A stretch of DNA of 64,000 bases from Azospirillum sp. TSH100 (lineage in GTDB: Bacteria; Pseudomonadota; Alphaproteobacteria; Azospirillales; Azospirillaceae), in assembly GCF_004923295.1 (NCBI RefSeq), contig NZ_CP039636.1:1-64000 (forward strand), written 5' to 3'. Of the stretch, positions 26,514 through 35,049 are shown one piece after another. The translations under genes were made by a program, and so were the position numbers. The first letter of the stretch is position 1; each line of letters begins with the position of its first letter. Below the pieces are notes generated by a model. The model made no database searches, had not been told where the DNA came from, and saw nothing but the letters and a program-made list of their open reading frames with translations.

Positions 26514-26824
26514 GCCAACCCTCCATGGCTTGCTGGTATTTTGATTGTGTCAGTCAAGATCGAAGCGTCCCGTGCCGGTCATTGAATACATTAATATTCG
26601 CTGATTTTCAGCATCATCAATAATTGAGCTATATGATGATGTTATATCCCTTCGCTCTGGCCCATCATTAGATATGGCCTCCATGCGATTGATCGCTTAA
26701 CAAACAAACGTGAAACCCTGGCCGTCCAATGATGGTTTGCGCGAAGGCCATACCCCCTCGGGTGGAGCGCACACGATAAGTCCACATTGGGAACGGCTGG
26801 AATGTCTACAGATGAGGGTATGAG
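26514..26824. promoter_or_regulatory. Divergent promoter region between the Bug gene and tctB
   Basis: These 311 gene-free bases include an AT-rich core at 26580-26650. Two adjacent short palindromes are visible: GAATA/TATTC at 26584-26599 and GCTGA-TTT-TCAGC at 26600-26612. They could hold the operator of a carboxylate-responsive regulator. No complete gene was seen. Confidence 0.4.
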
Positions 26825-27247
26825 ATGGTTGATACGAACCTGATGCGTGGGCTTTGCATGATTGCAATAGCCCTTTTTGTCATCGCCAATGCAATCCAAT
26901 ACCCCATCGGCGATTTGGCTCATGCCGGACCAGGGATGTTTCCACTTATTGTGAGCGGCATTTTGCTTGTCCTGGCATCGATTTCCGTTTTGCAATCACG
27001 GTTCCTGAAAGCCGTCCCATTCTCGTTCAACGTCAAGAACATCGGATTGCTCTTGTCGAGCTTGATCGGCTTTGTGGTCAGCTCCCACTTCGTGAATGCG
27101 CTTCTCGGCATTTTCGTGATGGTCTTCATCGCCGGTTCGGTCGCCGCGACATACTCCTGGAAACGCAATCTTCAGATCGCCATCGGCCTCGCCATTGTCG
27201 CTCTGGCCTTCCAAGAAATTCTCGGTCTTCATCTGGGGCTGATCTGA
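26825..27247 (+). CDS. tctB: Tripartite tricarboxylate transporter small membrane subunit TctB
   Basis: This is a 140-residue membrane protein with four hydrophobic helices (GLCMIAIALFVIANAIQYPIG, MFPLIVSGILLVLASISVL, NIGLLLSSLIGFVVSSHFV, and LQIAIGLAIVALAFQEILGL preceded by FVMVFIAG). This is the standard TctB layout. Its last base overlaps the start of tctA (TGATG), as in most systems of this class. It assists TctA in moving the carboxylate delivered by a Bug protein. Confidence 0.9.
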   Translation: MVDTNLMRGLCMIAIALFVIANAIQYPIGDLAHAGPGMFPLIVSGILLVLASISVLQSRFLKAVPFSFNVKNIGLLLSSLIGFVVSSHFVNALLGIFVMVFIAGSVAATYSWKRNLQIAIGLAIVALAFQEILGLHLGLI

Positions 27248-28752
27248 TGGATCTCCTGCAAAACCTCGCCTTCGGGTTCGAACACGCACTGACGATCGAA
27301 AACCTGCTTTTCTGCGCGGCCGGATGCGTCATCGGCACGCTCGTCGGCCTGCTTCCGGGGTTGGGCCCGCTCGCCACGATCAGTCTGCTTCTGCCGCTGA
27401 CCTATTCGATCCCGATGAGCGGCGCGCTGATCATGCTTGCGGGCATCTATTACGGTGCACAGTATGGCGACAGCGTCAGCGCGATCACCATGAAGATTCC
27501 CCATGCCACCAGCATCGTGGCCTGCATCGACGGCTATAAGATGACGCTCAAGGGAAAAACCGGCCTCGCCCTCTTCACCGCCGGCATCTCCAGCTTCATC
27601 GGCGGCACCTTCGCGCTTGTCGTGCTCGCATGCTTCGCTCCCTCGCTCGGCAAGATCGCGTTTTTCTTCGGCCCTGCGGATTACTGCGCCCTGATGCTGC
27701 TCGGCTTCTTCTGCGTCAGCTTCGTGACGACCGGAAGCCTGTTGAACGGCCTGATGATGTGCATGCTCGGTGTGATCTTCGGACAGATCGGCACCGATCT
27801 TGAGACAGGAATTCAGCGCTTCACCTTCGATCTTCCCGTTCTATACGAAGGCGTGAACGTCGTCAGTGTGGCGCTCGGCTGTTTCGGCATTGCGGAGATC
27901 GTCAAGAACATCGACGCCAAGAACGAGCACACGCCATTCAGCGGCAAGATCAAGCTGATGCCGACATGGCCGGAGTTCAAACGCATCATCCCAAGTGCAC
28001 TCCGCGGCAGCGTCCTGGGGTCGATACTGGGCATCCTGCCCGGCGGCGGCCCGGTGATCGCACAGTTCGCCGCCTATGGCATCGACAAGAAGGTGAGCAA
28101 ATACAAGGATGAGATCGGATCGGGCGCCATCGAAGGGGTCGCAGGGCAAGCAGCGGCGGACGAAGCTGCCGCCCGCACAAGCTTCATTCCGCTGATGAGC
28201 ATCGGCATCCCTGAAAATGCCGTCATGGCGCTGATGATGGCGGCCTTCATCCTGAAGGGGATCCAGCCGGGCCCGGGTATGATCGAAAAGCATCCGGATC
28301 TGTTCTGGGGCCTCGTGGCGAGCATGTGGATCGGCAACTGCTTCCTTGTGATCCTCAATGTTCCGCTTGTCCGGCTGTGGCTGTCCGTCTTCAAAATCCC
28401 TTACAATGTGTTGTTCCCGTCCATTCTTTTCTTCTGCTGCATCGGGTCGTTCAGCGTTAACAACAATCTGGACGATGTGCTCGTGACCGCCGCCTTCGGC
28501 CTGATCGGTTATGTTCTGATGCGCCTGCATCTGGATCCCGCCCCGCTGATGCTTGGGTTCGTGCTCGGCCCGATGCTGGAAGAGAACTTCCGTCGCGCCA
28601 TGGTCATCAGCCGGGGAAGCTTCACGACCTTCATCGAGCGCCCGATCTCCGCAACTCTTCTCGGCCTGATCGCGGTCGTCATTATCGTGAACCTGATCCT
28701 CTCGCTCCGCGGCAGGCATCTCGTTCCCGATCTTCGCGCGGAAATGCCGTAA
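27247..28752 (+). CDS. tctA: Tripartite tricarboxylate transporter large permease TctA
   Basis: This is a 501-residue inner-membrane permease with around 11-12 hydrophobic segments. It contains the two TctA signature regions GTLVGLLPGLGPLATISLLLPLTY and SILGILPGGGPVIAQFAAYG, along with YYGAQYGDSVSAITMKIPH and QAAADEAAARTSFIPLMSIGIPENAVMALM. The start overlaps tctB. It imports a di- or tricarboxylate with a proton or sodium gradient. Its substrate is unknown; the neighbouring aldolase and dehydrogenases suggest an organic acid used as carbon source. Confidence 0.94.
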   Translation: MDLLQNLAFGFEHALTIENLLFCAAGCVIGTLVGLLPGLGPLATISLLLPLTYSIPMSGALIMLAGIYYGAQYGDSVSAITMKIPHATSIVACIDGYKMTLKGKTGLALFTAGISSFIGGTFALVVLACFAPSLGKIAFFFGPADYCALMLLGFFCVSFVTTGSLLNGLMMCMLGVIFGQIGTDLETGIQRFTFDLPVLYEGVNVVSVALGCFGIAEIVKNIDAKNEHTPFSGKIKLMPTWPEFKRIIPSALRGSVLGSILGILPGGGPVIAQFAAYGIDKKVSKYKDEIGSGAIEGVAGQAAADEAAARTSFIPLMSIGIPENAVMALMMAAFILKGIQPGPGMIEKHPDLFWGLVASMWIGNCFLVILNVPLVRLWLSVFKIPYNVLFPSILFFCCIGSFSVNNNLDDVLVTAAFGLIGYVLMRLHLDPAPLMLGFVLGPMLEENFRRAMVISRGSFTTFIERPISATLLGLIAVVIIVNLILSLRGRHLVPDLRAEMP

Positions 28753-28882
28753 GGCCGAGGCGAAGCGGCGGCCGGAGGTTCCTCGCCTTCCCGCCAGCCG
28801 CGGCCAAAAGCCAACCCCCAGGTCTCCTGGAAATTTCCCGCGGGCCGATTGGGCTCAAATCGATCAAACCGGAGTTCGTGTA

Positions 28883-29686
28883 ATGGATGTCGGAGGATTG
28901 CTTGCCAACGCGGTCAGAGCTAGGCTCGATAGGGATGAACTGGCATTGTCGATGACTGTCAGGCTCGTCAGGGGTGTGGAGATCGCATCGGTGGCGAAGA
29001 CGGCCGGGGTCGATTCAATCTACGTCGACCTGGAGCATTGCACCTTCTCGCTCGATACGACCAGCCAGATTTGCATGGCCTGCCTTGCGGTTGGGATCGC
29101 TCCGTTCGTCCGGGTTCCCAGCATGGATCCCTCTCTGATCGCGCGCATTCTCGATGGAGGGGCACTGGGCATCATCGTGCCGCATGTCGAATCCCGGGCC
29201 GAAGCGGCCGCGGTGGTCCAGGCGGCGAAATATCCAGGCCAGGGAAAGCGGTCCTTCTCATCGGCTCTCCCACATCTGCGGTTCAATTCCGTGTCGGCCC
29301 CAGTCGCCATGCAAGCGATCAACGCCGCAACGACGGTGGTGGCCATGATCGAATCCGCCAAGGGAGTCGAACGGGCCGACGAAATCGCCGGCGTGGACGG
29401 AATCGACATCCTCCATGTCGGGGCGAACGATCTTTCCAACGACCTCGGCGTGCCGGGGCAAACGGATCACCCGCTGGTCAGAGAGGCCTATCGCAGGATC
29501 TGGGAGGCATGCCGCGGATATCGCAAACATCTTGGCATCGGCGGCCTTGCCGCCAAACCCGATTTCGCCGACGAACTGGTCCGGATGGGGGCCCGCTACA
29601 TGACGACCGGTTCCGACCTCGGCTTCTTGCTGGGGGCGGCGACGGACAGGGTTGCCCAGTTGCGCAGCGCGTATCCCGTCGCCTGA
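28883..29686 (+). CDS. HpcH/HpaI-family class II aldolase
   Basis: This 267-residue enzyme belongs to the HpcH/HpaI aldolase group, which cleaves 4-hydroxy-2-oxo acids to pyruvate plus an aldehyde. Expected residues are present: His52 in VDLEHCTFS, Arg77 in FVRVPS, Glu157 in AMIESAKGVERADEI and Asp183 in HVGANDLSNDLG, the last two being metal ligands. GGAG precedes the ATG. It follows tctA by 130 bases. If the product aldehyde is succinate semialdehyde, the GabD-type enzyme at 18085 would complete the route, but other aldehydes are equally possible. Confidence 0.87.
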   Translation: MDVGGLLANAVRARLDRDELALSMTVRLVRGVEIASVAKTAGVDSIYVDLEHCTFSLDTTSQICMACLAVGIAPFVRVPSMDPSLIARILDGGALGIIVPHVESRAEAAAVVQAAKYPGQGKRSFSSALPHLRFNSVSAPVAMQAINAATTVVAMIESAKGVERADEIAGVDGIDILHVGANDLSNDLGVPGQTDHPLVREAYRRIWEACRGYRKHLGIGGLAAKPDFADELVRMGARYMTTGSDLGFLLGAATDRVAQLRSAYPVA

Positions 29687-29955
29687 TCGGGATAGGCGTC
29701 GTCTGATCGCCATCGCTTTGGAAGGGGCTCCGTCCTCGCGTCAAGATCCACACCGACGCCCGCCTTGCAGCCGCTCCCGAATGCAAGCCCTATTGGTTCT
29801 CTTGGCGCTACAAGGATGGGAATTCTTATCGCCTATGAAGTCGTGAAATCTACATTAGGCTCTCTGCATCGAAGAATGCCTGGATGCCTCCGCGTGGCTT
29901 TCCCACCACGGACGGGAGCTTTTCCGATGGCATTTCCCCCTAAAGGACGAATTCC

Positions 29956-30510
29956 ATGCAGATCGCGATTGTTTATGACAGTGGCTATGGACACACAGCC
30001 AAGCTGGCGAGTCATGTCGCCCAGGGCGTGAACGAGGTCGAAGGCGCAACTGCGGCGCTCATCGCCGTCGCAGACGGCGTCGATTGGGCGGCGCTGGAAG
30101 CGAGCGACGCCATCATCTTCGGCTCGCCCACCTATAATGGCCTCATCAGCGCACGCCTGAAGGGCTTCATGGAGGACTCGACCCGTACCGCGTGGATCCC
30201 ACAGAAATGGCGGAACAAGATCGCGGCCGGCTTCACCAATTCCGGTTCCCTGCATGGCGACAAGCTCAACTCGCTGACCTCCATGGCGCTGTTCGCCGCG
30301 CAGCACGGCATGATCTGGGTCGGGATGGACCTGTTCCCCGGCAAGAGCGACGGGGAGCTGAACCGCATCGGCAGCTGGTTGGGCGCCATGGCCTTCTCCG
30401 CGGACGCTCCGGCCGACGTCACTCCCAGCGAGGGCGATCTCAAGACCGCCGCCTATCTCGGCAAGCGGGTCGCCGAAATCACGGCGCAGTTCGTCAGGGG
30501 CAAGGTCTGA
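29956..30510 (+). CDS. Flavodoxin-family NAD(P)H oxidoreductase (WrbA-like)
   Basis: This is a 184-residue flavodoxin-like protein. The FMN phosphate loop is VYDSGYGHTAKLA, and GSPTYNGLISARLKGFMEDS provides the second FMN segment. It is a little shorter than WrbA and may be a quinone or azo reductase. AAGGA precedes the ATG. A zinc alcohol dehydrogenase gene follows 26 bases later and a CMD-domain gene after that, a combination often seen in electrophile- or aldehyde-stress clusters. Confidence 0.87.
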   Translation: MQIAIVYDSGYGHTAKLASHVAQGVNEVEGATAALIAVADGVDWAALEASDAIIFGSPTYNGLISARLKGFMEDSTRTAWIPQKWRNKIAAGFTNSGSLHGDKLNSLTSMALFAAQHGMIWVGMDLFPGKSDGELNRIGSWLGAMAFSADAPADVTPSEGDLKTAAYLGKRVAEITAQFVRGKV

Positions 30511-30536
30511 ACGACGGACCGGGCGGGAGACGGAAC

Positions 30537-31586
30537 ATGGATGCCATCGGCTATGCCGCGCAATCGGCAACGGAAGATCTGGCGCCGTTCAACTTCGAGC
30601 GGCGCGATGCCCGGCCCGACGATGTCGTGGTCGAGATCCTGTATTGCGGTGTCTGCCACACCGACCTGCATATCGCCCGCAACCATGGCGGCTACACCCG
30701 CTATCCCGTTGTGCCCGGCCATGAAGTCGTCGGCCGTGTCACCGCCGTCGGCAGCGCGGTGACGCGCTTCAAGATCGGAGACGCGGTCGGCATCGGCTGC
30801 ATAGTCGACACATGCCGCCACTGCGAGCCATGCGAACATGGGGTCGAGCAGCATTGCGTCCATGGCCCGACCTTCACCTACAACGGCATCGACCGCCATG
30901 ACGGTCTGCCCACCTTTGGCGGCTATTCCAATCGGATCGTCGCTCCCGAGCATTTCGTTCTGAGATTGCCCGACGGTCTCGATCCGGCCGGCGCCGCCCC
31001 GCTGCTCTGCGCCGGCATCACCACCTGGCAGCCGCTCCACAAATGGGGGGCGGGCAAGGGCAGCCGTGTCGCGGTCGTTGGTCTCGGCGGTCTTGGCCAC
31101 ATGGCGATCAAGTTCGCCAAGGCGCTCGGGGCCGAGGTCACGCTGTTCACCCGGTCGACCGGCAAGGAAGAGGACGCACGCCGTCTGGGGGCCGATCATA
31201 TCGTGCTGTCGGGCGAGGCGGAGCAGATGGCGGCGGTCGGCGGGCGTTTCGACATCATCATCGATACCGTGCCCTATGACCATGACATCAATCCCTATCT
31301 CGGCACGCTGGCAGTGGATGGGGTGCTCGTGCTGGTCGGCTATCTGGGCGTGTTGTCAAAGCCGGTATCGGCCGGGGCGCTGGTCTTCGGCCGCAAGGCC
31401 GTGACCGGATCCTTCATCGGCGGGATACCGGATACGCAGGAGATGCTCGATTTCTGCGGCGTCAACGGCATCGTCTCGGATGTCGAAGTGATCCCGATCC
31501 AGCGCATCAACGACGCCTATGAGCGATTGCTGAAGAGCGACGTCAAGTACCGCTTCGTCATCGATCTGTCCACGCTCCGGCCCTGA
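30537..31586 (+). CDS. Zinc-dependent alcohol dehydrogenase, cinnamyl-alcohol dehydrogenase/YahK type
   Basis: This is an NADP-preferring aldehyde reductase-like MDR protein of 349 residues. The catalytic zinc site is CGVCHTDLH with GHEVVGRV and a distal Cys in LLCAGITTW. The structural zinc site is CRHCEPCEHGVEQHC. The nucleotide-binding motif is VAVVGLGGLGHMAIKFAKALG. ATG 30537 has GGGAG upstream. It probably detoxifies or interconverts aldehydes. Its place between a flavodoxin and a CMD protein suggests a small stress-type operon rather than the main pathway. Confidence 0.92.
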   Translation: MDAIGYAAQSATEDLAPFNFERRDARPDDVVVEILYCGVCHTDLHIARNHGGYTRYPVVPGHEVVGRVTAVGSAVTRFKIGDAVGIGCIVDTCRHCEPCEHGVEQHCVHGPTFTYNGIDRHDGLPTFGGYSNRIVAPEHFVLRLPDGLDPAGAAPLLCAGITTWQPLHKWGAGKGSRVAVVGLGGLGHMAIKFAKALGAEVTLFTRSTGKEEDARRLGADHIVLSGEAEQMAAVGGRFDIIIDTVPYDHDINPYLGTLAVDGVLVLVGYLGVLSKPVSAGALVFGRKAVTGSFIGGIPDTQEMLDFCGVNGIVSDVEVIPIQRINDAYERLLKSDVKYRFVIDLSTLRP

Positions 31587-31807
31587 GGGCCTCCAATTAC
31601 GGCAGGCACCACGCCCATGCTGTCGCTTCCACGCTGAAGTCGCGCGATGCGCTTCACCGGCCGGAACCCAGCTCCGCCCAAGGGGTGGACGAGGCGGTCG
31701 GCAACCCTCTCCAAGCCTGCTCCCGTCGACGCCGTCCAGGAGGTTCGGAGTGCCGCCCGGACCACAGGGAGCAGGCGGTTCCCGTTTCAAGGAAGGAACA
31801 CCACATC

Positions 31808-32524
31808 ATGACCACTCCGAATTCTAGCGACACCGCTCCCCTGTTCGCGATGCTCAGCGCCGTTTCCCCGGTGCTCGTCCCCTACACGCAAGACCGGATC
31901 GTCGATGAGCTGTGGCATCGTCCCGGCCTGTCGATGCGCGACCGCGCGATCGTGACGCTCAGCACGCTCGTGTCGCGCAACGCGACACTCGCCTACCCCC
32001 ATTATTTCAACAAGGCGCTCGACTGCGGCGTCGATCCCTCCGAGATCTCTGAACTGCTGACCCATCTCGCCTTCTACGCCGGCTGGCCGTCTGCCTTCGG
32101 TGCCGCCGCCGCCGTGAAGGACATCTTCGCCGCCCGCGGCATCGGCGGCGATGCGCTGCCCGCCATCGGTCCGGATCTGCTTCCGGTCGATGCGGCGTTG
32201 CCGGACGAGGCGATGCGCGCCGCCTTCATCGCCGAGACTGTGGCGCCGGTCTCGCCGGCCCTCCAGCATTTCACCGACGACCTTCTCTATCACGAGGTTT
32301 GGCTGCGCCCTGCGCTGACGCCGCGCGACCGCTCCATCGCCACAGTCGCGGCTCTCGCCGCGCTCGGCCAGTCAGAGTTCTTCCCGGTTTATCTTGGTCG
32401 GGCCATCCGGCACGGAGTGAAGAAGGAGGAGGTCGGCGAAGCATTGGCCCACACCGCCTTCTACGCCGGCTGGGGGCTTGCGGTCAAAGCGGCCCTGGCC
32501 GCCAAGGATGTCTTCGCCGTCTGA
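31808..32524 (+). CDS. Protein with two carboxymuconolactone decarboxylase (CMD) domains
   Basis: This 238-residue protein has two CMD repeats. The first contains ELWHRPGLSMRDRAIVTLSTLVSRN then SELLTHLAFYAGWPSAFGAAA. The second contains EVWLRPALTPRDRSIATVAALAALG then EALAHTAFYAGWGLAVKAALAAKDVF. The AhpD-type CxxC pair is absent, so thiol peroxidase activity is unlikely. ATG 31808 gives the standard N-terminus and AAGGAAGGA is upstream. It ends 119 bases from the convergent LysR gene at 32644. Confidence 0.88.
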   Translation: MTTPNSSDTAPLFAMLSAVSPVLVPYTQDRIVDELWHRPGLSMRDRAIVTLSTLVSRNATLAYPHYFNKALDCGVDPSEISELLTHLAFYAGWPSAFGAAAAVKDIFAARGIGGDALPAIGPDLLPVDAALPDEAMRAAFIAETVAPVSPALQHFTDDLLYHEVWLRPALTPRDRSIATVAALAALGQSEFFPVYLGRAIRHGVKKEEVGEALAHTAFYAGWGLAVKAALAAKDVFAV

Positions 32525-32643
32525 CGCAATTGAAACGGGAGCCGCCATCGGCCGCTGGGGCCTCGGGCTGGGGGGCCGGTAAGCGAACCCGCCGGTGAGC
32601 GAACCCGACGAGACCAACCCATCGGGACGGCTTTGTGTCCTCT

Positions 32644-33558
32644 TCACGCCCGCTCGGCGTATGACACCAATCGCTTGCGCAATGTGGCGAGCATGGAATC
32701 GCGCACCTCGTCACGCGAGTCACGGATCCAGGCCGCCGCCAGCGGCAGCTTGTCGACGCCTTTGGCAGCATGGGGTTCCAAGGGAATGAAACGGACCGAA
32801 GCGGCCATCATGCCGGCGGTCCAGCGCGGAACGATCGCCACGCCCAGCCCGGCCTTGACCAGGTTCACGATCGTCTGCTTCTCCTCGGCGATCTGGGCGA
32901 CGCGGGCCTGAAGCCCTGCTTCCGCGAACAGCTTGATCGTCAGATCGTGGCTGTGAGGGCGCGAACGGCGCTCTGGAACTATCACGGGCTCGTCGGCCAA
33001 ATCCTCGATCCGCACCCGGTCCCGTCCCGCCAGCGGGTGGCCGGCGGGAACGGCCACCACCACCGTCTCGTGGAACAGAAACAGGAATTCCAGACTTCTG
33101 TCCGGGCTTTCCGGCGGACGGACGAACACGAGATCCAGCCGGCCCGACAGCAGGCGGGGCAGCAGGCGGATGGTCTTGTCTTCGACAAGCTGGACAGCGA
33201 CCCGAGGGTGCCGCTCGCGGAAATCATGGAGAAGCATAGGCAGCAGTCCGGCCGCGGCACTGTCGATGGCGCCGACCCGCAGCGTTGCCGCCTGTGTCCG
33301 GCCGCGCGACCGGAAACGGCGGGACAATTCATCGGCCTGGAGCAGCAGAGCGCGCGCCTCGTCAAGCAGGCACGCGCCGTCGGCGGTCAGGGCAACGATC
33401 CGGGTGGTCCGTGTCAGCAGCCGCGTTCCAAGATCCTCTTCCAGCATCCGGATGTGACGGCCCAGGGCCGACGGCAGCATGCCGATCCGCTGGGCGGCTC
33501 GTCCGAAATGCAGCTCCTCCGCCACCGCAACGAAACAGCGCAGCTGGCGCAAATCCAT
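32644..33558 (-). CDS. LysR-type transcriptional regulator
   Basis: This is a 304-residue LysR protein with N-terminal [41 protein letters not shown]. The DNA-binding helix differs slightly from the usual QPALS pattern (MLPSALG). The effector domain includes [12 protein letters not shown] and [17 protein letters not shown] 33558 was chosen for the standard start, with GGGGGAGGG upstream. It is divergent from the tartrate-type dehydrogenase at 33811 and convergent with the CMD gene, so it may control either or both. Confidence 0.93.
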   Translation of the reverse strand: MDLRQLRCFVAVAEELHFGRAAQRIGMLPSALGRHIRMLEEDLGTRLLTRTTRIVALTADGACLLDEARALLLQADELSRRFRSRGRTQAATLRVGAIDSAAAGLLPMLLHDFRERHPRVAVQLVEDKTIRLLPRLLSGRLDLVFVRPPESPDRSLEFLFLFHETVVVAVPAGHPLAGRDRVRIEDLADEPVIVPERRSRPHSHDLTIKLFAEAGLQARVAQIAEEKQTIVNLVKAGLGVAIVPRWTAGMMAASVRFIPLEPHAAKGVDKLPLAAAWIRDSRDEVRDSMLATLRKRLVSYAERA

Positions 33559-33582
33559 GCCGTGGCCCTCCCCCGTCGGCGC

Positions 33583-33605
33583 ATTATGCCAATTATTTGT
33601 ATAAT
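33583..33605. promoter_or_regulatory. AT-rich palindrome in the LysR/dehydrogenase intergenic region
   Basis: Arms ATTAT and ATAAT are separated by 13 bases, including TTATTTG. It lies 25 bases upstream of the LysR start, within the 252-base divergent region. The T-N11-A-like spacing fits an LTTR site. Confidence 0.35.
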
Positions 33606-33810
33606 ACCATGCTGTTTCCCAATATCCGGCGCATCGATACACATTTGATCGTCAGGTTGCTCGGGCACGGTGCTCCGAGGCCTGCTGATCCCGTCCGCCG
33701 CACTCACCCTGGCCCTGGCGCGATCCAGCCGGCGCCCGCCCATCCTGCGGTCCGACATCGGCCCGACACCCGTTCAACTCCCGACCTTCAGCACAAGGCA
33801 GATCCAAACC

Positions 33811-34884
33811 ATGCGTGAATATGCCATCGCCACCATCCCTGCCGACGGTATCGGCCCCGAAGTCATCGCCGCCGGCACCACCGTCCTGGAGGCTTTGCAG
33901 GAGCGGATCAGCGACGTGAAGTTCAAATTCCGGACCTTCGACTGGGGCTCGGATTATTACAAGAAGCACGGCGTCATGATGCCGGCGGACGGGCTGGAGA
34001 CGCTGAAGGCCTTCGACGCCATCTATTTCGGTGCCGTCGGTGCGCCGGATGTGCCGGACCACATCACGCTGTGGGGCCTGCGACTGCCGATCTGCCAGGG
34101 CTTCGACCAATACGCCAACGTTCGTCCGACCAGGATCCTGCCCGGCATCACCTCTCCGCTGCGCCATGTCGACCCGGGCGACCTGGACTGGGTCATCGTC
34201 CGCGAGAATTCCGAGGGTGAGTATTCCGGCAATGGCGGACGCGCTCACCGGGGGCTGCCCGAGGAGGTGGGAACCGAGGTTGCGATCTTCACCCGCGTCG
34301 GCGTGACCCGCATCATGCGCTATGCCTTCAGGCTGGCGCGATCGCGGCCGCGCAAGCTGCTGACGGTGGTGACCAAATCCAACGCCCAGCGCCACGGCAT
34401 GGTCATGTGGGACGAGATCGCCGCCGAGGTGGCGAAGGAGTTCCCGGACGTCACGTGGGACAAGATGCTGGTCGACGCCATGACGGTGCGCATGACGCTG
34501 AAGCCGCAAAGCCTGGATACCATCGTCGCCACCAACCTGCATGCCGACATCCTGTCCGACCTCGCCGGCGCGCTCGCCGGAAGCCTGGGTGTCGCGCCGA
34601 CCGGAAACATCGATCCGGAGCGCCGCTTCCCATCGATGTTCGAGCCGATCCACGGTTCTGCCTTCGACATCACCGGCAAGGGCATCGCCAACCCGGTGGC
34701 CTCCTTCTGGACTGCGGCCCAGATGCTGGATCACCTCGGCGAGGCGGAGGCGTCCGAATGCCTGATGCGTGCGGTCGCACGTGTGTGCGGCGCCGGCATC
34801 CGCACCCCCGACGTGGGCGGGACCGCCACGATCAGGGAGGTGACCGAAGCCGTCATTGATGCCATCCACAGCGCGAACGTCTGA
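33811..34884 (+). CDS. ttuC: Tartrate/D-malate dehydrogenase-like beta-decarboxylating dehydrogenase, first copy
   Basis: This is a 357-residue member of the isocitrate/isopropylmalate dehydrogenase family closest to TtuC/DmlA. Diagnostic segments are IPADGIGPEVIAAG, DAIYFGAVGAPDVPDHITLWGLRLPICQGFDQYANVRP, VIVRENSEGEYSGNGGR, VTKSNAQRHGMVMWDE, DAMTVRM and FEPIHGSAFDITGKGIANPVAS. It would oxidise tartrate or D-malate with NAD+ and a divalent metal. ATG 33811 was chosen to match the family N-terminus. An 18-pair hairpin follows the stop. A paralogue stands at 43522. Confidence 0.9.
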   Translation: MREYAIATIPADGIGPEVIAAGTTVLEALQERISDVKFKFRTFDWGSDYYKKHGVMMPADGLETLKAFDAIYFGAVGAPDVPDHITLWGLRLPICQGFDQYANVRPTRILPGITSPLRHVDPGDLDWVIVRENSEGEYSGNGGRAHRGLPEEVGTEVAIFTRVGVTRIMRYAFRLARSRPRKLLTVVTKSNAQRHGMVMWDEIAAEVAKEFPDVTWDKMLVDAMTVRMTLKPQSLDTIVATNLHADILSDLAGALAGSLGVAPTGNIDPERRFPSMFEPIHGSAFDITGKGIANPVASFWTAAQMLDHLGEAEASECLMRAVARVCGAGIRTPDVGGTATIREVTEAVIDAIHSANV

Positions 34885-34990
34885 ACTGTGGACGGGCGAT
34901 GAACGCCAGCTGGACCGACGGCCGGGCGCGAACCGTCCTACGGTGGAGCTTCGGCGCGGCCGTGGCAAGCGCCGTTTCCCAAGGCGGCCC

Positions 34991-35034
34991 CGCACCGGCC
35001 GGAACCGTCCTCGGACACGGTTCCGGCCGGTGCG
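34991..35034. terminator. Strong bidirectional hairpin between convergent dehydrogenase and cytochrome c genes
   Basis: An 18-pair perfect stem (CGCACCGGCCGGAACCGT with its complement) encloses an eight-base loop. It sits between the stops at 34884 and 35050, so it probably stops both transcripts. Confidence 0.7.
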
Positions 35035-35049
35035 TGATAGGGGATCCGG

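Noticed and set aside
32525..32643. Short direct repeat GCGAACCC near 32582-32610
   Set aside because: Two imperfect copies only, with no arms for a hairpin, so it was not called a repeat or terminator.
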